The translations under genes were made by a program, and so were the position numbers. Shown here piece by piece: positions 32,695-42,286 of a stretch of 64,000 nucleotides of DNA. Positions within the stretch are counted from its first letter, which is position 1, and each line of letters opens with the position of its first letter. The DNA is from Flammeovirgaceae bacterium (GTDB lineage: Bacteria; Bacteroidota; Bacteroidia; Cytophagales; Cyclobacteriaceae). The notes below the pieces were generated by a model, which searched no databases, was not told the origin of the DNA, and worked only from the letters and a program-made list of their open reading frames with translations. The stretch is taken from positions 124,001 to 188,000 of the forward strand of contig JADJMA010000008.1 in the NCBI GenBank assembly GCA_016709845.1, given 5' to 3'.

Positions 32695-32808
32695 CTGATT
32701 AGCTCTTAAGTTTTTACCAAGACTATCATTTTATTACACTTTAATTACATTCTGATTGAAAGTGTCAATAGAATTAATTTATCTTTAAGTCCTGTTCAAT
32801 CAGCAACT

Positions 32809-33759
32809 GTGAAGAAAGTCTATTTTTTAATTTTAGTGACCGGAGTATTTTTTAATGAATCGTTTGGTCAACAAGACCCGCAATTCACCCAGTACATGTT
32901 TAATACTTTGTACTATAATCCGGGCTATGCAGGGGTGGAAGGCCTCACAAAGATTACGGCTATTCACCGGAGTCAGTGGTTAGGATACGAACCTACCTAC
33001 GGAGGCGGAGGTGCCCCCACCACGCAGATGGTAAGCTTTACATCGCCTATTAATAAGATCAATAGTGGATTTGGGGCTTATATAGTTAATGATCAACTAG
33101 GTCCACAAAACAACCTTCAAGCTCAAGCCTCTTATGCTTACCACCTTGCTTTAAAAGGCAGTAAGTTGAGTTTTGGTGTTACAACAGGCATTTATTCCCA
33201 GACAATTAATTTTGATCTGTATAGACCGATCGATCCTAATGATCCTCTGTTAAAAAGCTCCGGAAAAGAGTCTCAGGTTCGCCCTGATTTAAGTGCCGGG
33301 GTTTTTCTTCAGCGCGAAAAGTATTATGCGGGGGTAAGTTTTAACCACCTTACCAATTCAACATTCGACTTTGGCTTAAGTCAGCGCAGCTCATTGGAAA
33401 CCCACATGTACATAACCGGGGGCTACTATTATCAACTAAATTTTGATGTAAGATTCCAGTTTTCAACGCTTATCAAGTCCGACTTTACGAAAACCACCTT
33501 CGACTTGGGTGGATTAGCTTATTATAAAGATACGATGTGGGGCGGATTAGCGTTTAGACAATCGGAAGCTGCAATAGTAATGTTAGGGTACAGTTTATTA
33601 AAGGACAAATCGCTTAAGTTGGGTTACGGATTGGATTATATAGTTAAGGATCAAGCGGCTAAGCAACCTACCTCACATGAATTCATGTTGAGTTATGAAC
33701 TGCCGGTTAACCCGGCTATTGGTAAAAAGGTGGTTAGAACACCGCGTTACCGGCACTAA
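32809..33759 (+). CDS. PorP/SprF-family type IX secretion membrane protein
   Basis: 316 residues from a GTG start (32809), with a signal peptide ending near NESFGQQ. The mature start QDPQFTQYMFNTLYYNPGYAG is the hallmark of the PorP/SprF family, outer-membrane beta barrels that anchor or partner T9SS substrates and components. A run of amphipathic strands fills the remainder. It lies just upstream of gldKLMN, a typical placement, but separated by 139 bp, so it may have its own promoter. Confidence 0.93.
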   Translation: MKKVYFLILVTGVFFNESFGQQDPQFTQYMFNTLYYNPGYAGVEGLTKITAIHRSQWLGYEPTYGGGGAPTTQMVSFTSPINKINSGFGAYIVNDQLGPQNNLQAQASYAYHLALKGSKLSFGVTTGIYSQTINFDLYRPIDPNDPLLKSSGKESQVRPDLSAGVFLQREKYYAGVSFNHLTNSTFDFGLSQRSSLETHMYITGGYYYQLNFDVRFQFSTLIKSDFTKTTFDLGGLAYYKDTMWGGLAFRQSEAAIVMLGYSLLKDKSLKLGYGLDYIVKDQAAKQPTSHEFMLSYELPVNPAIGKKVVRTPRYRH

Positions 33760-33898
33760 TCGGGTAATTAATTTGGGTTTTTTAGAGATTTTTTTCAATT
33801 TGGTAGTCTTGTAATTTAAAAGAAAGACGAAAAAGAATAACTTTCGGGTCTGTATCGTTGGCTTTAGTAACGAAAAGACTGGATCTAATAAAAAAAGT

Positions 33899-35017
33899 AT
33901 GAAGAAAATAGTTTCTCAACAGGTTCTCTATTACGCTTTAATCTTGGGAGTGGGCTCTATGCTTGGCGGCTGTGGTTTGCTGGGCGGTGGCAATAAAGGA
34001 GGCAATGCCCAGGGTGAGGTAGTAGGCCAATCGACTCTTGAAAGAAGAGAGGGCTGGTCAATGGTCATTCCTTATGGAATGGTTCCCATTCCTGCCGGTA
34101 CCTTCCATATGGGGCAGGCCGATGAAGATCCAGCCTCTACAATGATTAATTTCAATAAGCAAATCACCATTGGTCCGCTGTTCATGGATGAAACAGAGAT
34201 CACCAATGATGAATACCTTCAGTTCACAACTTTCTTTTTAGATCCTAATGGTGCTGAAGGATTAACAAACTTTGACCAAATCGGCCAGCAGGAGTTTATG
34301 GAGAAGTACTATCCTGATACTACGGTATGGATGAAAGATTTTTCTCACCACATGGGAGACCCCTTAGTTGATTATTACTGGCAGCATCCGGGCTATCAGG
34401 ATTATCCGGTTGTTGGGGTGAGTTGGGAAGCAGCAAACTTTTTTGGAAAATGGAGATCCGCATTCCTTAATGAATGGCGTCAGGTAAATGGAGGTCAGCC
34501 TCCCATGCCAGCCTTCCGATTGCCTTCAGAGGCTGAGTGGGAATATGCAGCCCGTGGTGGACGCGACATGGCGAAATACCCTTGGGGTAACCCTTATATC
34601 CGTAACTCTAAAGGTTGCATGTTGGCAAACTTCAAGCCTGGTCGTGGTAACTTCTATGACGATGGCTTTGCCTATACGGCCCCGGTTGGGATTTATTTTC
34701 CGAATGATTACGGATTAGTGGATATGTCTGGTAACGTGTCTGAGTGGTGTCTTGACGATTTCAATCCGGCATCGGTTCCCACGGTTTGGGATCTTAACCC
34801 ACAATACATTGATAAGAATGCTTACGATCGCGAAGGCAAATCGAAAGAAAGATATAATGCAAGAAAGGTGGTGCGTGGCGGATCGTGGAAGGATGTGGCC
34901 TATTATCTTGAAACAGGAACCAGAACGTATGAGTATAAAGATTCAACGCGGGCTTATATTGGCTTCCGTTGTGCAATGACCAACTTAGGTCGCTCATCCG
35001 GTACAGAATTTCAATAA
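33899..35017 (+). CDS. gldK: GldK/PorK, T9SS ring lipoprotein
   Basis: Outer-membrane lipoprotein that with GldN forms the periplasmic ring of the type IX secretion system. 372 residues. The lipobox SMLGGC places the lipidated Cys near residue 25. The rest is a formylglycine-generating-enzyme/sulfatase-modifying fold: IPAGTFHMGQADEDP, MDETEITNDEYLQF, FRLPSEAEWEYAARGG, DMSGNVSEWCLDDF and VVRGGSWKD. Followed by gldL, gldM and gldN in the standard order, which distinguishes it from gldJ. Frame intact. Confidence 0.96.
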   Translation: MKKIVSQQVLYYALILGVGSMLGGCGLLGGGNKGGNAQGEVVGQSTLERREGWSMVIPYGMVPIPAGTFHMGQADEDPASTMINFNKQITIGPLFMDETEITNDEYLQFTTFFLDPNGAEGLTNFDQIGQQEFMEKYYPDTTVWMKDFSHHMGDPLVDYYWQHPGYQDYPVVGVSWEAANFFGKWRSAFLNEWRQVNGGQPPMPAFRLPSEAEWEYAARGGRDMAKYPWGNPYIRNSKGCMLANFKPGRGNFYDDGFAYTAPVGIYFPNDYGLVDMSGNVSEWCLDDFNPASVPTVWDLNPQYIDKNAYDREGKSKERYNARKVVRGGSWKDVAYYLETGTRTYEYKDSTRAYIGFRCAMTNLGRSSGTEFQ

Positions 35018-35074
35018 TTAAAAACTCTGGTTATATTTATAAAAAATCGGACTAAAACTTAAATCTTAAGAACC

Positions 35075-35899
35075 ATGGCAAAGAAAAAAGGCGGATTTGT
35101 CTCGTTATTCTTCACAACCATCATGCCCAAAGTATACGGCATTGGTGCAGCGGTCGTAATTATCGGAGCACTTTTCAAAATCTTACACTTAGAAGGCGCA
35201 AACGCAATGTTGATGATTGGGTTGAGCGTGGAAGCAGCTATCTTCTTCCTGAGTGCTTTTGAACCCCCACATCCTGAAGCGGATTGGTCTAAAGTATATC
35301 CTGAATTGGCTGAAGATTATGAAGGACCGGTAAATCCTACTGCAACCCGCATCAGCAATCGTCCTGCTGGTGGAGACTCGCCACTGCTTAAGATTGATGA
35401 AATGTTGAAGACTGCTAAAGTAGATCAAAACCTATTGGATAACTTAGGTAAAGGACTTACCAATTTAGCAACCTCAGCATCTCAGATGAGTAACCTTTCT
35501 AATGCTGCTGTAGCTACCAACGATTATGCTAAGAATGTTCAATCAGCATCATCAGCCCTTGCTGAAATGAATAAATCTTATGGCTCGGCCATGAAAGCAG
35601 TTTCTGCTATGGCGGATGCTTCAAAGGACACAGGTGAATATCATGCGCAAGTGAAAAAGGTTACTACAAACCTGGCTTCCTTAAATGCTGTTTATGAAAT
35701 GGAGTTGAAGGATGCTGATTCGCATGTGAAGAACATGAATAAATTTTATGAGAGTCTTACAGGTGCTATGCAAGGGCTTTCTAAAGTGGGAGAAAACACA
35801 ACCAAGTTTACTTCAGAGTTGGGTAGCTTAACAGCTAATGTAACCGCTTTGAATAAAGTATATGGTGGCATGTTAACGGCCATGAAAGGGAGCAACTAG
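35075..35899 (+). CDS. gldL: GldL/PorL, T9SS motor protein
   Basis: Inner-membrane half of the proton-driven GldLM motor. 274 residues, with two N-terminal transmembrane helices (VYGIGAAVVIIGALFKIL and ANAMLMIGLSVEAAIFFLSA) and the conserved acidic residue in the second helix (GLSVEAA) expected to take part in proton flow. The C-terminal two thirds are helical coiled coil with repeated SASQMSNLS / SASSALAEMNK-like segments that face the cytoplasm. 57 bp after gldK, 43 bp before gldM. Confidence 0.96.
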   Translation: MAKKKGGFVSLFFTTIMPKVYGIGAAVVIIGALFKILHLEGANAMLMIGLSVEAAIFFLSAFEPPHPEADWSKVYPELAEDYEGPVNPTATRISNRPAGGDSPLLKIDEMLKTAKVDQNLLDNLGKGLTNLATSASQMSNLSNAAVATNDYAKNVQSASSALAEMNKSYGSAMKAVSAMADASKDTGEYHAQVKKVTTNLASLNAVYEMELKDADSHVKNMNKFYESLTGAMQGLSKVGENTTKFTSELGSLTANVTALNKVYGGMLTAMKGSN

Positions 35900-35942
35900 G
35901 TAATTGGTTTTATTAATAATTTTTAACCTAAAATAAAAAACC

Positions 35943-37519
35943 ATGGCAGGCGGTAAGGAAACACCCAGGCAAAAGATGATTGGTATGATGTACCTGGTGC
36001 TCACTGCGCTACTGGCGCTTAACGTAAGCAACGCGGTACTGGAAAAATTTGCAATCATTGACGATACACTTGTTAAGATGATCGTAGAGGATAACAAAAC
36101 CAATGAAAGGAAATTGGCAGGAATTCTTGGATCTTCAAGTCAGGACGAAAAAGTCTTGGCTGCAAAAAAGAAGGCTGAAGAGGTACGGAAATTAACAAAA
36201 GAGACTGTTGCTTATCTGGATGAGCTAAAGGCAAAAATGAGAAAAGAGCCAGATGGCACCGCCATCGAAGGGGAAGAATTAGTTACTAATACGAACCGGG
36301 CAGAGGAGTTAATGCTGGACAGTCAAAAGCCAGAAGAAGGAATCGCATTTGAAAAGCAAATTACTGGCTTTGTTAATGAACTCAATAAAATAATGGGGTT
36401 AAAAACTCCATTTGTAAAATTGACCCGAAAGGCTGAAGATTTTGAGGAGTTTAAAAACAATACCAATCAATTAGATAAAACATTCCTTCAATTTACTTTT
36501 GAAGGAACACCCACCATGGCGGCTATTGCTACCGTAAGTCAAATGCAGACCAAGGTTATGGAATATGAAGCTGTGGCTTTGGATTCACTCTTCGCTGTTG
36601 CTGAAGGGGTTCAGATCAAGTTCGATAATGTTGTACCTATGGTGCGAGCTGAGTCGAATACACTGGTTGCAGGTCAGGAGTATAACGCTGATTTATTTAT
36701 CGCGGCCGCTTCGTATGTTCCGGCAGAGATGTTTTTCAATGACAAACCTTTAGTTGTTGCAAAGATGCTGTTACCGGCATCAATATGGGAAAAATTAAAT
36801 TTAGAACGTCTGGAGGAGCTTATGATAAGAATGGACTTGCTGATGCATCATACCATGTAAAAATTAATATAAAAGGTAAGCCATACGAAGAAGTAGTGCG
36901 CTACAAAGTGGCAAAGCCAGTGGCAAAGTTCGAATCGGAAAGCGCGAGTACCTTGTATTTAGAGTGTGGAAATGAAATGACCGTGAGTGTTCAGGGTTTA
37001 GCTGAGTCATCGGGTATTTCGCTAAGTGTTTCCGGAGATCAAGGTAAAGTTATACAACAGGGTCCAGGTAAGTTTGTCTTAATACCTAGCCGACCACAAA
37101 TGGATGTTCGGGTATCGGTTAATGGGTCACAAATCGAGGTTAAGCAATTTAAGGCCAAGCCGGTTCCTAGCCCGGTTGCTAAGTTGCAAGTAGGTAATGG
37201 CGAATATGATGTAAAAAGGGGTATCCCTCCAGGAACTTCTATTGTACGCTTAATCCCTGATATTTCGGACGATACATTTAAACGCCAGAATGCAAAAGAT
37301 GCAGCTTACCGCGTGACACAGATGACACTTCAAATTACAGGCAAGACGCCTATTACGTTAAGTTCTGGAACCATAGAATTGAATAAGTATGGATTAAGAC
37401 CTGGCGATAGTTTTTCAGTTTTCAATGTACAGGTTGTGCGCTCTACCTGGGATCCAGGAGATGCGGATAACAAGCCTGTTAATGCTAAGTTAGACGGCTC
37501 GTTTATTATGGGTAAATAA
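35943..37519 (+). CDS. gldM: GldM/PorM, T9SS motor periplasmic subunit (frameshifted)
   Basis: About 525 residues: one N-terminal transmembrane helix (MIGMMYLVLTALLALNVSNAVLEKF region) that pairs with GldL, then a long periplasmic part of four domains reaching the GldKN ring. The N terminus MAGGKETPRQKMIGMMYLVL is typical. One A is missing from an A-run near 36764; correcting it gives VVAKDAVTGINMGKIKFRTS and joins the halves. Other family marks: FVKLTRKAEDFEEF and the YGLRPGDSFSVFNVQV ending. Stop 10 bp before gldN. Confidence 0.96.
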
Positions 37520-37529
37520 TAAAACAAAA

Positions 37530-38425
37530 ATGAAATTAGTAAGTATAGCTCTTCTGTCTTTTGGTTTGGTTGGTGTTGCGGTAGCTCAACAGGATACGGT
37601 ATATAATCCGAATTCAACGGAGCGGATTCCTTATTATGAGCAACTCTATCGCTTTAGAGTGGAAAGAATTGTTGATTTGAAGGAGAAGCAAAATGCTGGA
37701 TTTAAATCAGCTCAATCCGATTTAGCAGCATTCTTGCTCAAGAGTATCCAGAATGGAACGCTGACAGCTTATGACGACTCTGTTAAAAACGTTAAAACCG
37801 CGGCCGAGATTCTTGTGAGTAACCAGGCAATTGTTGAGCCTGCCTATGATGCAAAGAAATCATATTTCTCAAGCGAAACGGCTAGCTACAATGGGAAAAA
37901 CTATCAGTCTACCCGTAATGACAATAAGGGTAATCTCCCACAGATAATCAATGGTGGGAGCTAGCGGCTAGCCAAACAGAATACTTTACTAAAGATCAAA
38001 TAGTAGCTATTACCATAATTGAAGATGTAATTTTCGACAAGCGGAGATCTCGTTTGTATTACGATATTCAATCTATTGGATTACAAGCTCAGAAGTCTGG
38101 CTCAACGGACATCAACCCAATTGCTTTCGTTCAGTACAAGGAGTTTTACAATTTGGTAGAGAAAACATCTCATAGTAAAGATTGGAAAGAACGTGAGAAA
38201 GTGCTTTGGAGAAATCGTTATAACCCGGCTGAAAACAGAACGTTCACCGATGCTTTTAAATTAAGATTATTCCATGGTGTAATCGAAAAAGTTGAAAATC
38301 CGGATGACCGTAGTATTCGTCAGATTTACGAATCGAATGGTCGTAGTTACGGAGAATCTGTATTTGCCCGTTGGGAAGAGGAGATGCGAATGATGGAGAA
38401 GGAGCATAATCTTTGGGAGTATTAA
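37530..38425 (+). CDS. gldN: GldN/PorN, T9SS ring component (frameshifted)
   Basis: Periplasmic partner of GldK in the secretion ring, about 298 residues. The signal peptide ends at VAVAQQD; mature sequence NPNSTERIPYYEQLYRFRV, then RVERIVDLKEKQN and the C-terminal DKRRSRLYYDIQSIGLQAQ and RYNPAENRTFTDAFKLRLF. One base is missing near 37950 between IING and WELAASQTEYFTKDQI. Last gene of the operon; a strong terminator follows at 38447. Confidence 0.95.
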
Positions 38426-38446
38426 TAGAGTATAAAATTTTTTAAG

Positions 38447-38468
38447 AGCCCCGAATAGGGGCTTTTTT
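38447..38468 (+). terminator. Rho-independent terminator after gldN
   Basis: AGCCCC-GAATA-GGGGCT followed by five more T. It closes the gldKLMN operon and separates it from the acetyltransferase gene 18 bp beyond. Confidence 0.9.
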
Positions 38469-38486
38469 ATTGTTCAACCAGCGTAA

Positions 38487-38957
38487 ATGATTAGAGAAGG
38501 AAAATGGGAAGACCTCCCAAGAGTTTTGGAGCTTATCAAGGAGTTAGCAGAGTATGAACACGCTCCAGATGAGGTTACCAACACCGTGGCGATGATGGAA
38601 AAAGATGGCTTTGGGCCTATTCCTGCCTACGGTTTTTTAGTGGCTGAAGCGGACGATACAATTGTTGGTCTAGCCCTATATTATTACCGATACTCTACCT
38701 GGAAGGGGAAGCGGCTTTATCTTGAAGATATTATTGTAACAGAGGCTTTTCGGGGTAAGGGTATTGGTAAGCAATTATTTGAAATTGTTTTGAAGAAAAC
38801 ATTGTCAGATAAGTGTACGGGAATGATGTGGCAGGTGTTGGATTGGAATAAGCCAGCGATTGACTTTTATAAAAAATATCAGACTAATCTCGATTCCGAA
38901 TGGATTAACTGTAATCTTGAGTCAAGCAAGATTAAGGAAATTCTGAATTTGAAGTAG
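38487..38957 (+). CDS. GNAT-family N-acetyltransferase (SSAT-like)
   Basis: 156 residues. The acetyl-CoA loop is FRGKGIGKQLFE (about residues 91-102), the central strand LYLEDIIVTE, and the late WQVLDWNKPAIDFYKKYQTN segment; together these match the diamine/spermidine N1-acetyltransferase-like subgroup, though the acceptor is not provable. Cytosolic. It follows the gldN terminator, so it is probably transcribed separately. Confidence 0.88.
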   Translation: MIREGKWEDLPRVLELIKELAEYEHAPDEVTNTVAMMEKDGFGPIPAYGFLVAEADDTIVGLALYYYRYSTWKGKRLYLEDIIVTEAFRGKGIGKQLFEIVLKKTLSDKCTGMMWQVLDWNKPAIDFYKKYQTNLDSEWINCNLESSKIKEILNLK

Positions 38958-38976
38958 CAGTCGCAACTTCCTCGAC

Positions 38977-39279
38977 TTAAATTTCGTCAAGTAGTGTATT
39001 GAAGGCAACATGTTGATCCTTAAACCGAGCCCGGTGCACTTCTACTAAAGCCGGGGCAAATTCATTTAGATACCGTAACACTTCTTCTATGCTGCTTGAG
39101 AAGCACTGTATACTGTACGAGACGGAGGTTTCGTCATCGTGAGTTAATACCTTATACATTTTGTAATCAGAAAACATACCGGTTTTAAGAACTTCAGGAA
39201 GATAATTTTCCTTCATCCAGGCGATCCATTCTTCTTCTATGCCTTTATCAATTCCGAATGTAATATTGTAGAGCAGCAT
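38977..39279 (-). CDS. DUF4286 family protein
   Basis: 100 residues, cytosolic. MLLYNITFGIDKGIEEEWIAWMKENYLPEVLKTGMF is the recognisable N terminus of the DUF4286 ferredoxin-like dimer family common in Bacteroidota; YSIQCFSSSIEEVLRYL and EFAPALVEVHRARF follow. Function unknown. 10 bp downstream of the saccharopine-dehydrogenase-like gene and likely cotranscribed with it. Confidence 0.85.
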   Translation of the reverse strand: MLLYNITFGIDKGIEEEWIAWMKENYLPEVLKTGMFSDYKMYKVLTHDDETSVSYSIQCFSSSIEEVLRYLNEFAPALVEVHRARFKDQHVAFNTLLDEI

Positions 39280-39289
39280 AACAATTAGG

Positions 39290-40503
39290 TTATTTGCCTG
39301 AGACGTAGTCCTGCAAGTACTTGAATTCTTTGGTTAACTCTCCATCCACACAGACAGTGCCTCGTTTTATAATCCCACCCGTGTCTTTTGTTAGTAATGG
39401 CTTCAAAATCCGATCAATTAAATCTCTGCCGAATTCTTCTGAAGCGCTTCGGGGTAATTCGCAAGGGAGATTATCGACTGCCATGGTGGTAATATAATTT
39501 TCATGACTAAATGGAGGTGATATTTCATCCGCTATCGGATTATAATCATAGACAGGATCTGTAATCGTGCTTGACCGTTTGGTGCTAGGTATAGACCCAT
39601 TGATGTCGCAAGTGATATCGGCTATAACTTTTAATTTAAATTGAGGGTTAAGCATGTCTTCGCGGGTAAATAAAACGGGCGCAGCTGGTTCCAGTAAGCT
39701 CCCCTAATAATAGTTGGGCCACCTGAGTATAGCGCGTAAAGGATGAAGAATATTTTTTAGGATGTTGATGAAATTCTTCTCTATTAAAATGGCCGCCATT
39801 TTTACTTTCGTGGTAATCGGCACTGCTTAATTGTGTATAAACCGGCTCATCATATATTTTGTTTAAAAAATCAATTGCACTCACCTTACGTATACCAGCT
39901 GTATCCAGCGTTTCCATAGCACCTTTTCCTACCCGCCCGGCTCCTGTTAAAATGATCTTTATAGGCGGTAAGTTTACTTTTCGCAGTTCGAGTTTTAGGT
40001 CGTTTATATCAAAGCAATCATAAGCTCTTCGTAAAGTAAAGAGATTGTAACGTTTCCCATAGGTTAGCAAGCCATTGTAAGCCCCTACAATCCCCGCGTA
40101 TCTTCCAAAAGCAACAAGGCGATTTCCCTGCGTGTCCTTTAGCCCTTCATAATCAATCAGGCGAATATTCTTTTCAAGAATAGTTCGAAGTAATTTTCTA
40201 TTGTAAGGTTGTTTTTTTGATTGTGTGGGAAAAGAATAAATAAGTCTTATTAGGGATAAGATGGTCCATTGGCACTTCTTTTATGCCCATTAAAATATCG
40301 CAATCGCTAATATCTTTTACTATTTCAATGTCAAGTGCCCGATACTCATCATCAGAAAAGCATCTGGTCGCGCTTTCCTGGCATACAACATTGATATTTG
40401 GGAAGCGCTGCTTGATTTCTTCTACCTGAGCAGGACTAAAGGGAACACGTTTATCTGGTGGCACTTTACCTTCGCGAATTAATCCTAGTTTAAGAGTATG
40501 CAT
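39290..40503 (-). CDS. Saccharopine dehydrogenase (Lys-forming)-like, AlaDH/PNT family (frameshifted)
   Basis: Minus strand, about 405 residues, MHTLKLGLIREGKVPPDKRVPFS at the N terminus (AlaDH/PNT N domain). LKDTQGNRLVAFGRYAGIVGAYN and the Rossmann GAGRVGKGAMETLD match the fungal LYS1-like NAD saccharopine dehydrogenase group; the C-terminal VIADITCDINGSIPST is shared with that family. Indels: one extra A near 40215 (corrected HTIKKQPYNRKLLRT) and about two missing bases near 39690-39710 (corrected QLLLGGAYWNPAAPVLFTREDM). Likely oxidoreductase of lysine or a related amino acid; actual substrate undetermined. Confidence 0.78.
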
Positions 40504-40575
40504 ATAACCTGGTCTTTAAGTCTCGAAGATAACGAGGTTTTACCTTTTATCGAACAACTTTTCAATGGAGTGTTT

Positions 40576-40583
40576 TAACTTTG
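40576..40583 (+). promoter_or_regulatory. TAnnTTTG promoter element, methyltransferase-like gene
   Basis: TAACTTTG matches the Bacteroidota -7 consensus and ends four bases before the ATG at 40588, again pointing to a leaderless transcript. Confidence 0.45.
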
Positions 40584-40587
40584 GGAA

Positions 40588-41169
40588 ATGACGGAGTATG
40601 CATGGTTAATACTTGCCTGGGGTGTATATTTTTTGACACATAGCATTTTAGCGTCTAATCCTGTAAAGAGTTTCTTTAGAGAACTACTTGGAAAGAGCTT
40701 CCGCTTATACAGAATACTTTACTCTATACTTGCTACGGTCGGTTTATTGGCATTGCTATTATTTAATGCCACACTACCAAATGATTTTCTTTTACAATCG
40801 GTTGGTATAATTCGATACTCAAGCTTAATGTTGGCAACCTTCGGGGTGATTATAATGAGCCAAACATTTAAAGAATATAGTGCTATGGCCTTTCTGGGAT
40901 TGACCGCAGAGTCTAAAAAATTCATCCGATCCGGTATTCTAACTAAAGTACGCCACCCCCTCTATAGCGGAACAATACTTATTGTTGTAGGATTTTTCCT
41001 TTTTACGCCAACTCTGGCAACGCTACTATCCGTACTTTGTATTTTGATTTATTTACCGATTGGCATTTATCTTGAAGAGAAAAAACTGCTTCTGGAGTTC
41101 GGAGATTTATATGCCCAATATCAAAAGGAAGTACCTGCTCTTTTTCCTGACTTTCGAAAAATATTTTAG
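40588..41169 (+). CDS. Isoprenylcysteine/phospholipid methyltransferase-like membrane protein
   Basis: 193 residues with about five transmembrane helices. The C-terminal SAM-binding signature of the ICMT/PEMT superfamily is clear: VRHPLYSGTILIVVGFFLF, then EEKKLLLEFGDLYAQYQKEV. Substrate unknown; in bacteria such proteins often methylate lipids or small molecules. The last four bases overlap the end of the convergent AIM24-family gene. Confidence 0.8.
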   Translation: MTEYAWLILAWGVYFLTHSILASNPVKSFFRELLGKSFRLYRILYSILATVGLLALLLFNATLPNDFLLQSVGIIRYSSLMLATFGVIIMSQTFKEYSAMAFLGLTAESKKFIRSGILTKVRHPLYSGTILIVVGFFLFTPTLATLLSVLCILIYLPIGIYLEEKKLLLEFGDLYAQYQKEVPALFPDFRKIF

Positions 41170-41939
41170 CTATCAAGAAGGCCTCCGAGTAAGGAACTGG
41201 ATTCTTTTCGTGAGTTTCTTCCATAAGGCGCCAGAGCTTGAACTAATTTACGAATAGGCATGGATTGTAGCCACACTTTACCACTACCTTTGAGGGTAGC
41301 AAGAAAAATGCCCTCACCACCAAAAACCATAGACTTTAAACTCCCCGAAGTTTCAACATCAAAATCAATATTCGATTCGAAGGCCACTACGCAACCTGTA
41401 TCTACTCGAAGTGTTTCATTTTTAAGCGTTCGCTCGATTACCGTGCCCCCGGCATGTACAAAAGCCTTTCCATCACCATGTAACTTTTGAAGTATAAATC
41501 CTTCGCCACCCACCAAGCCACTGCCAATTTTACGGTTGAATACGATGGATAACTTGGTGCCGTATGCAGCACATAAAAAGCCATCTTTTTGAACAATCAA
41601 TTCATGATTGGGACTGGTGGCCAGATTCACAGGAATGATTGTGCCCGGATAAGGGGCCGAGAAACCCACTTTGTATTTTCTATTGCCTCGATTAGTGAAG
41701 TGTGTCATGAAAAGAGATTCTCCCGTTAGCAGTCGGCTTCCAGCCGAAAGCAATTTGTCAAACATGCCTTGACTCGGATTGGATCCATCACCCATTTTTG
41801 TTTCAAACTGAATTCCCTCCTCCATAAAGAGCATCGCGCCAGCCTCAGCGATTACAGTTTCCATAGGGTCTAATTCGACCTCTACAATTTGAATGCTTTC
41901 ACCTTTAATTTGGTAATCGATAACGTGCGAATTGGCCAT
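41166..41939 (-). CDS. AIM24 / TIGR00266 family protein
   Basis: 257 residues from ATG at 41939 (an in-frame TTG lies two codons earlier). Beta-rich protein with Gly-x-x-x repeated strands: EAGAMLFMEEGIQFET, GNRKYKVGFSAPYPGTIIPV, GGEGFILQKLHGDGKAF, MVFGGEGIFLATLKGSGKVWLQSM. This is the tryptophan RNA-binding attenuator-like double-stranded beta-helix family TIGR00266/AIM24, of unknown function. No signal peptide. Monocistronic. Confidence 0.85.
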   Translation of the reverse strand: MANSHVIDYQIKGESIQIVEVELDPMETVIAEAGAMLFMEEGIQFETKMGDGSNPSQGMFDKLLSAGSRLLTGESLFMTHFTNRGNRKYKVGFSAPYPGTIIPVNLATSPNHELIVQKDGFLCAAYGTKLSIVFNRKIGSGLVGGEGFILQKLHGDGKAFVHAGGTVIERTLKNETLRVDTGCVVAFESNIDFDVETSGSLKSMVFGGEGIFLATLKGSGKVWLQSMPIRKLVQALAPYGRNSRKESSSLLGGLLDS

Positions 41940-42043
41940 ACTCAATATTATTTTATAAACTTAAAACGAGATTTTCACCTCAAAGTTTTTTTTTATCGAA
42001 CTGAATTTTCCAGAAAAATTATTGTTTGGCTCAACCCCGTTGA

Positions 42044-42283
42044 TTAAGGGTTTAACTTTTTCTTTTTTCTCTTTTCTTTTTTCTCTTTTTTGATCTCTTC
42101 GTAATCATCGCGCTCTGCCAATTTTTTATCGTCAACGTTCTTATCTAAAAAGTCATTTAACTTTTCGATGGCGAGGTTGGATTTCAGCTCACCAAATTGA
42201 TCAATAGAAATTTCGAAACCACTCAAGTCTTTATGTACCCGGGGCTTGCCTTGTTTTTTGCTTGGTTTATCATTCTTCGCCAT
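42044..42283 (-). CDS. Conserved small basic protein downstream of gltX
   Basis: 79 residues, Lys-rich at both ends (MAKNDKPSKKQGKPRVHKDL; tail KKEKKEKRKKKKLNP) around a core FEISIDQFGELKSNLAIEKLNDFLD. I recognise no function; the basic tails suggest nucleic-acid or ribosome contact. Starts 3 bp after the gltX stop, so it is cotranscribed with it. Confidence 0.7.
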   Translation of the reverse strand: MAKNDKPSKKQGKPRVHKDLSGFEISIDQFGELKSNLAIEKLNDFLDKNVDDKKLAERDDYEEIKKEKKEKRKKKKLNP

Positions 42284-42286
42284 AGA

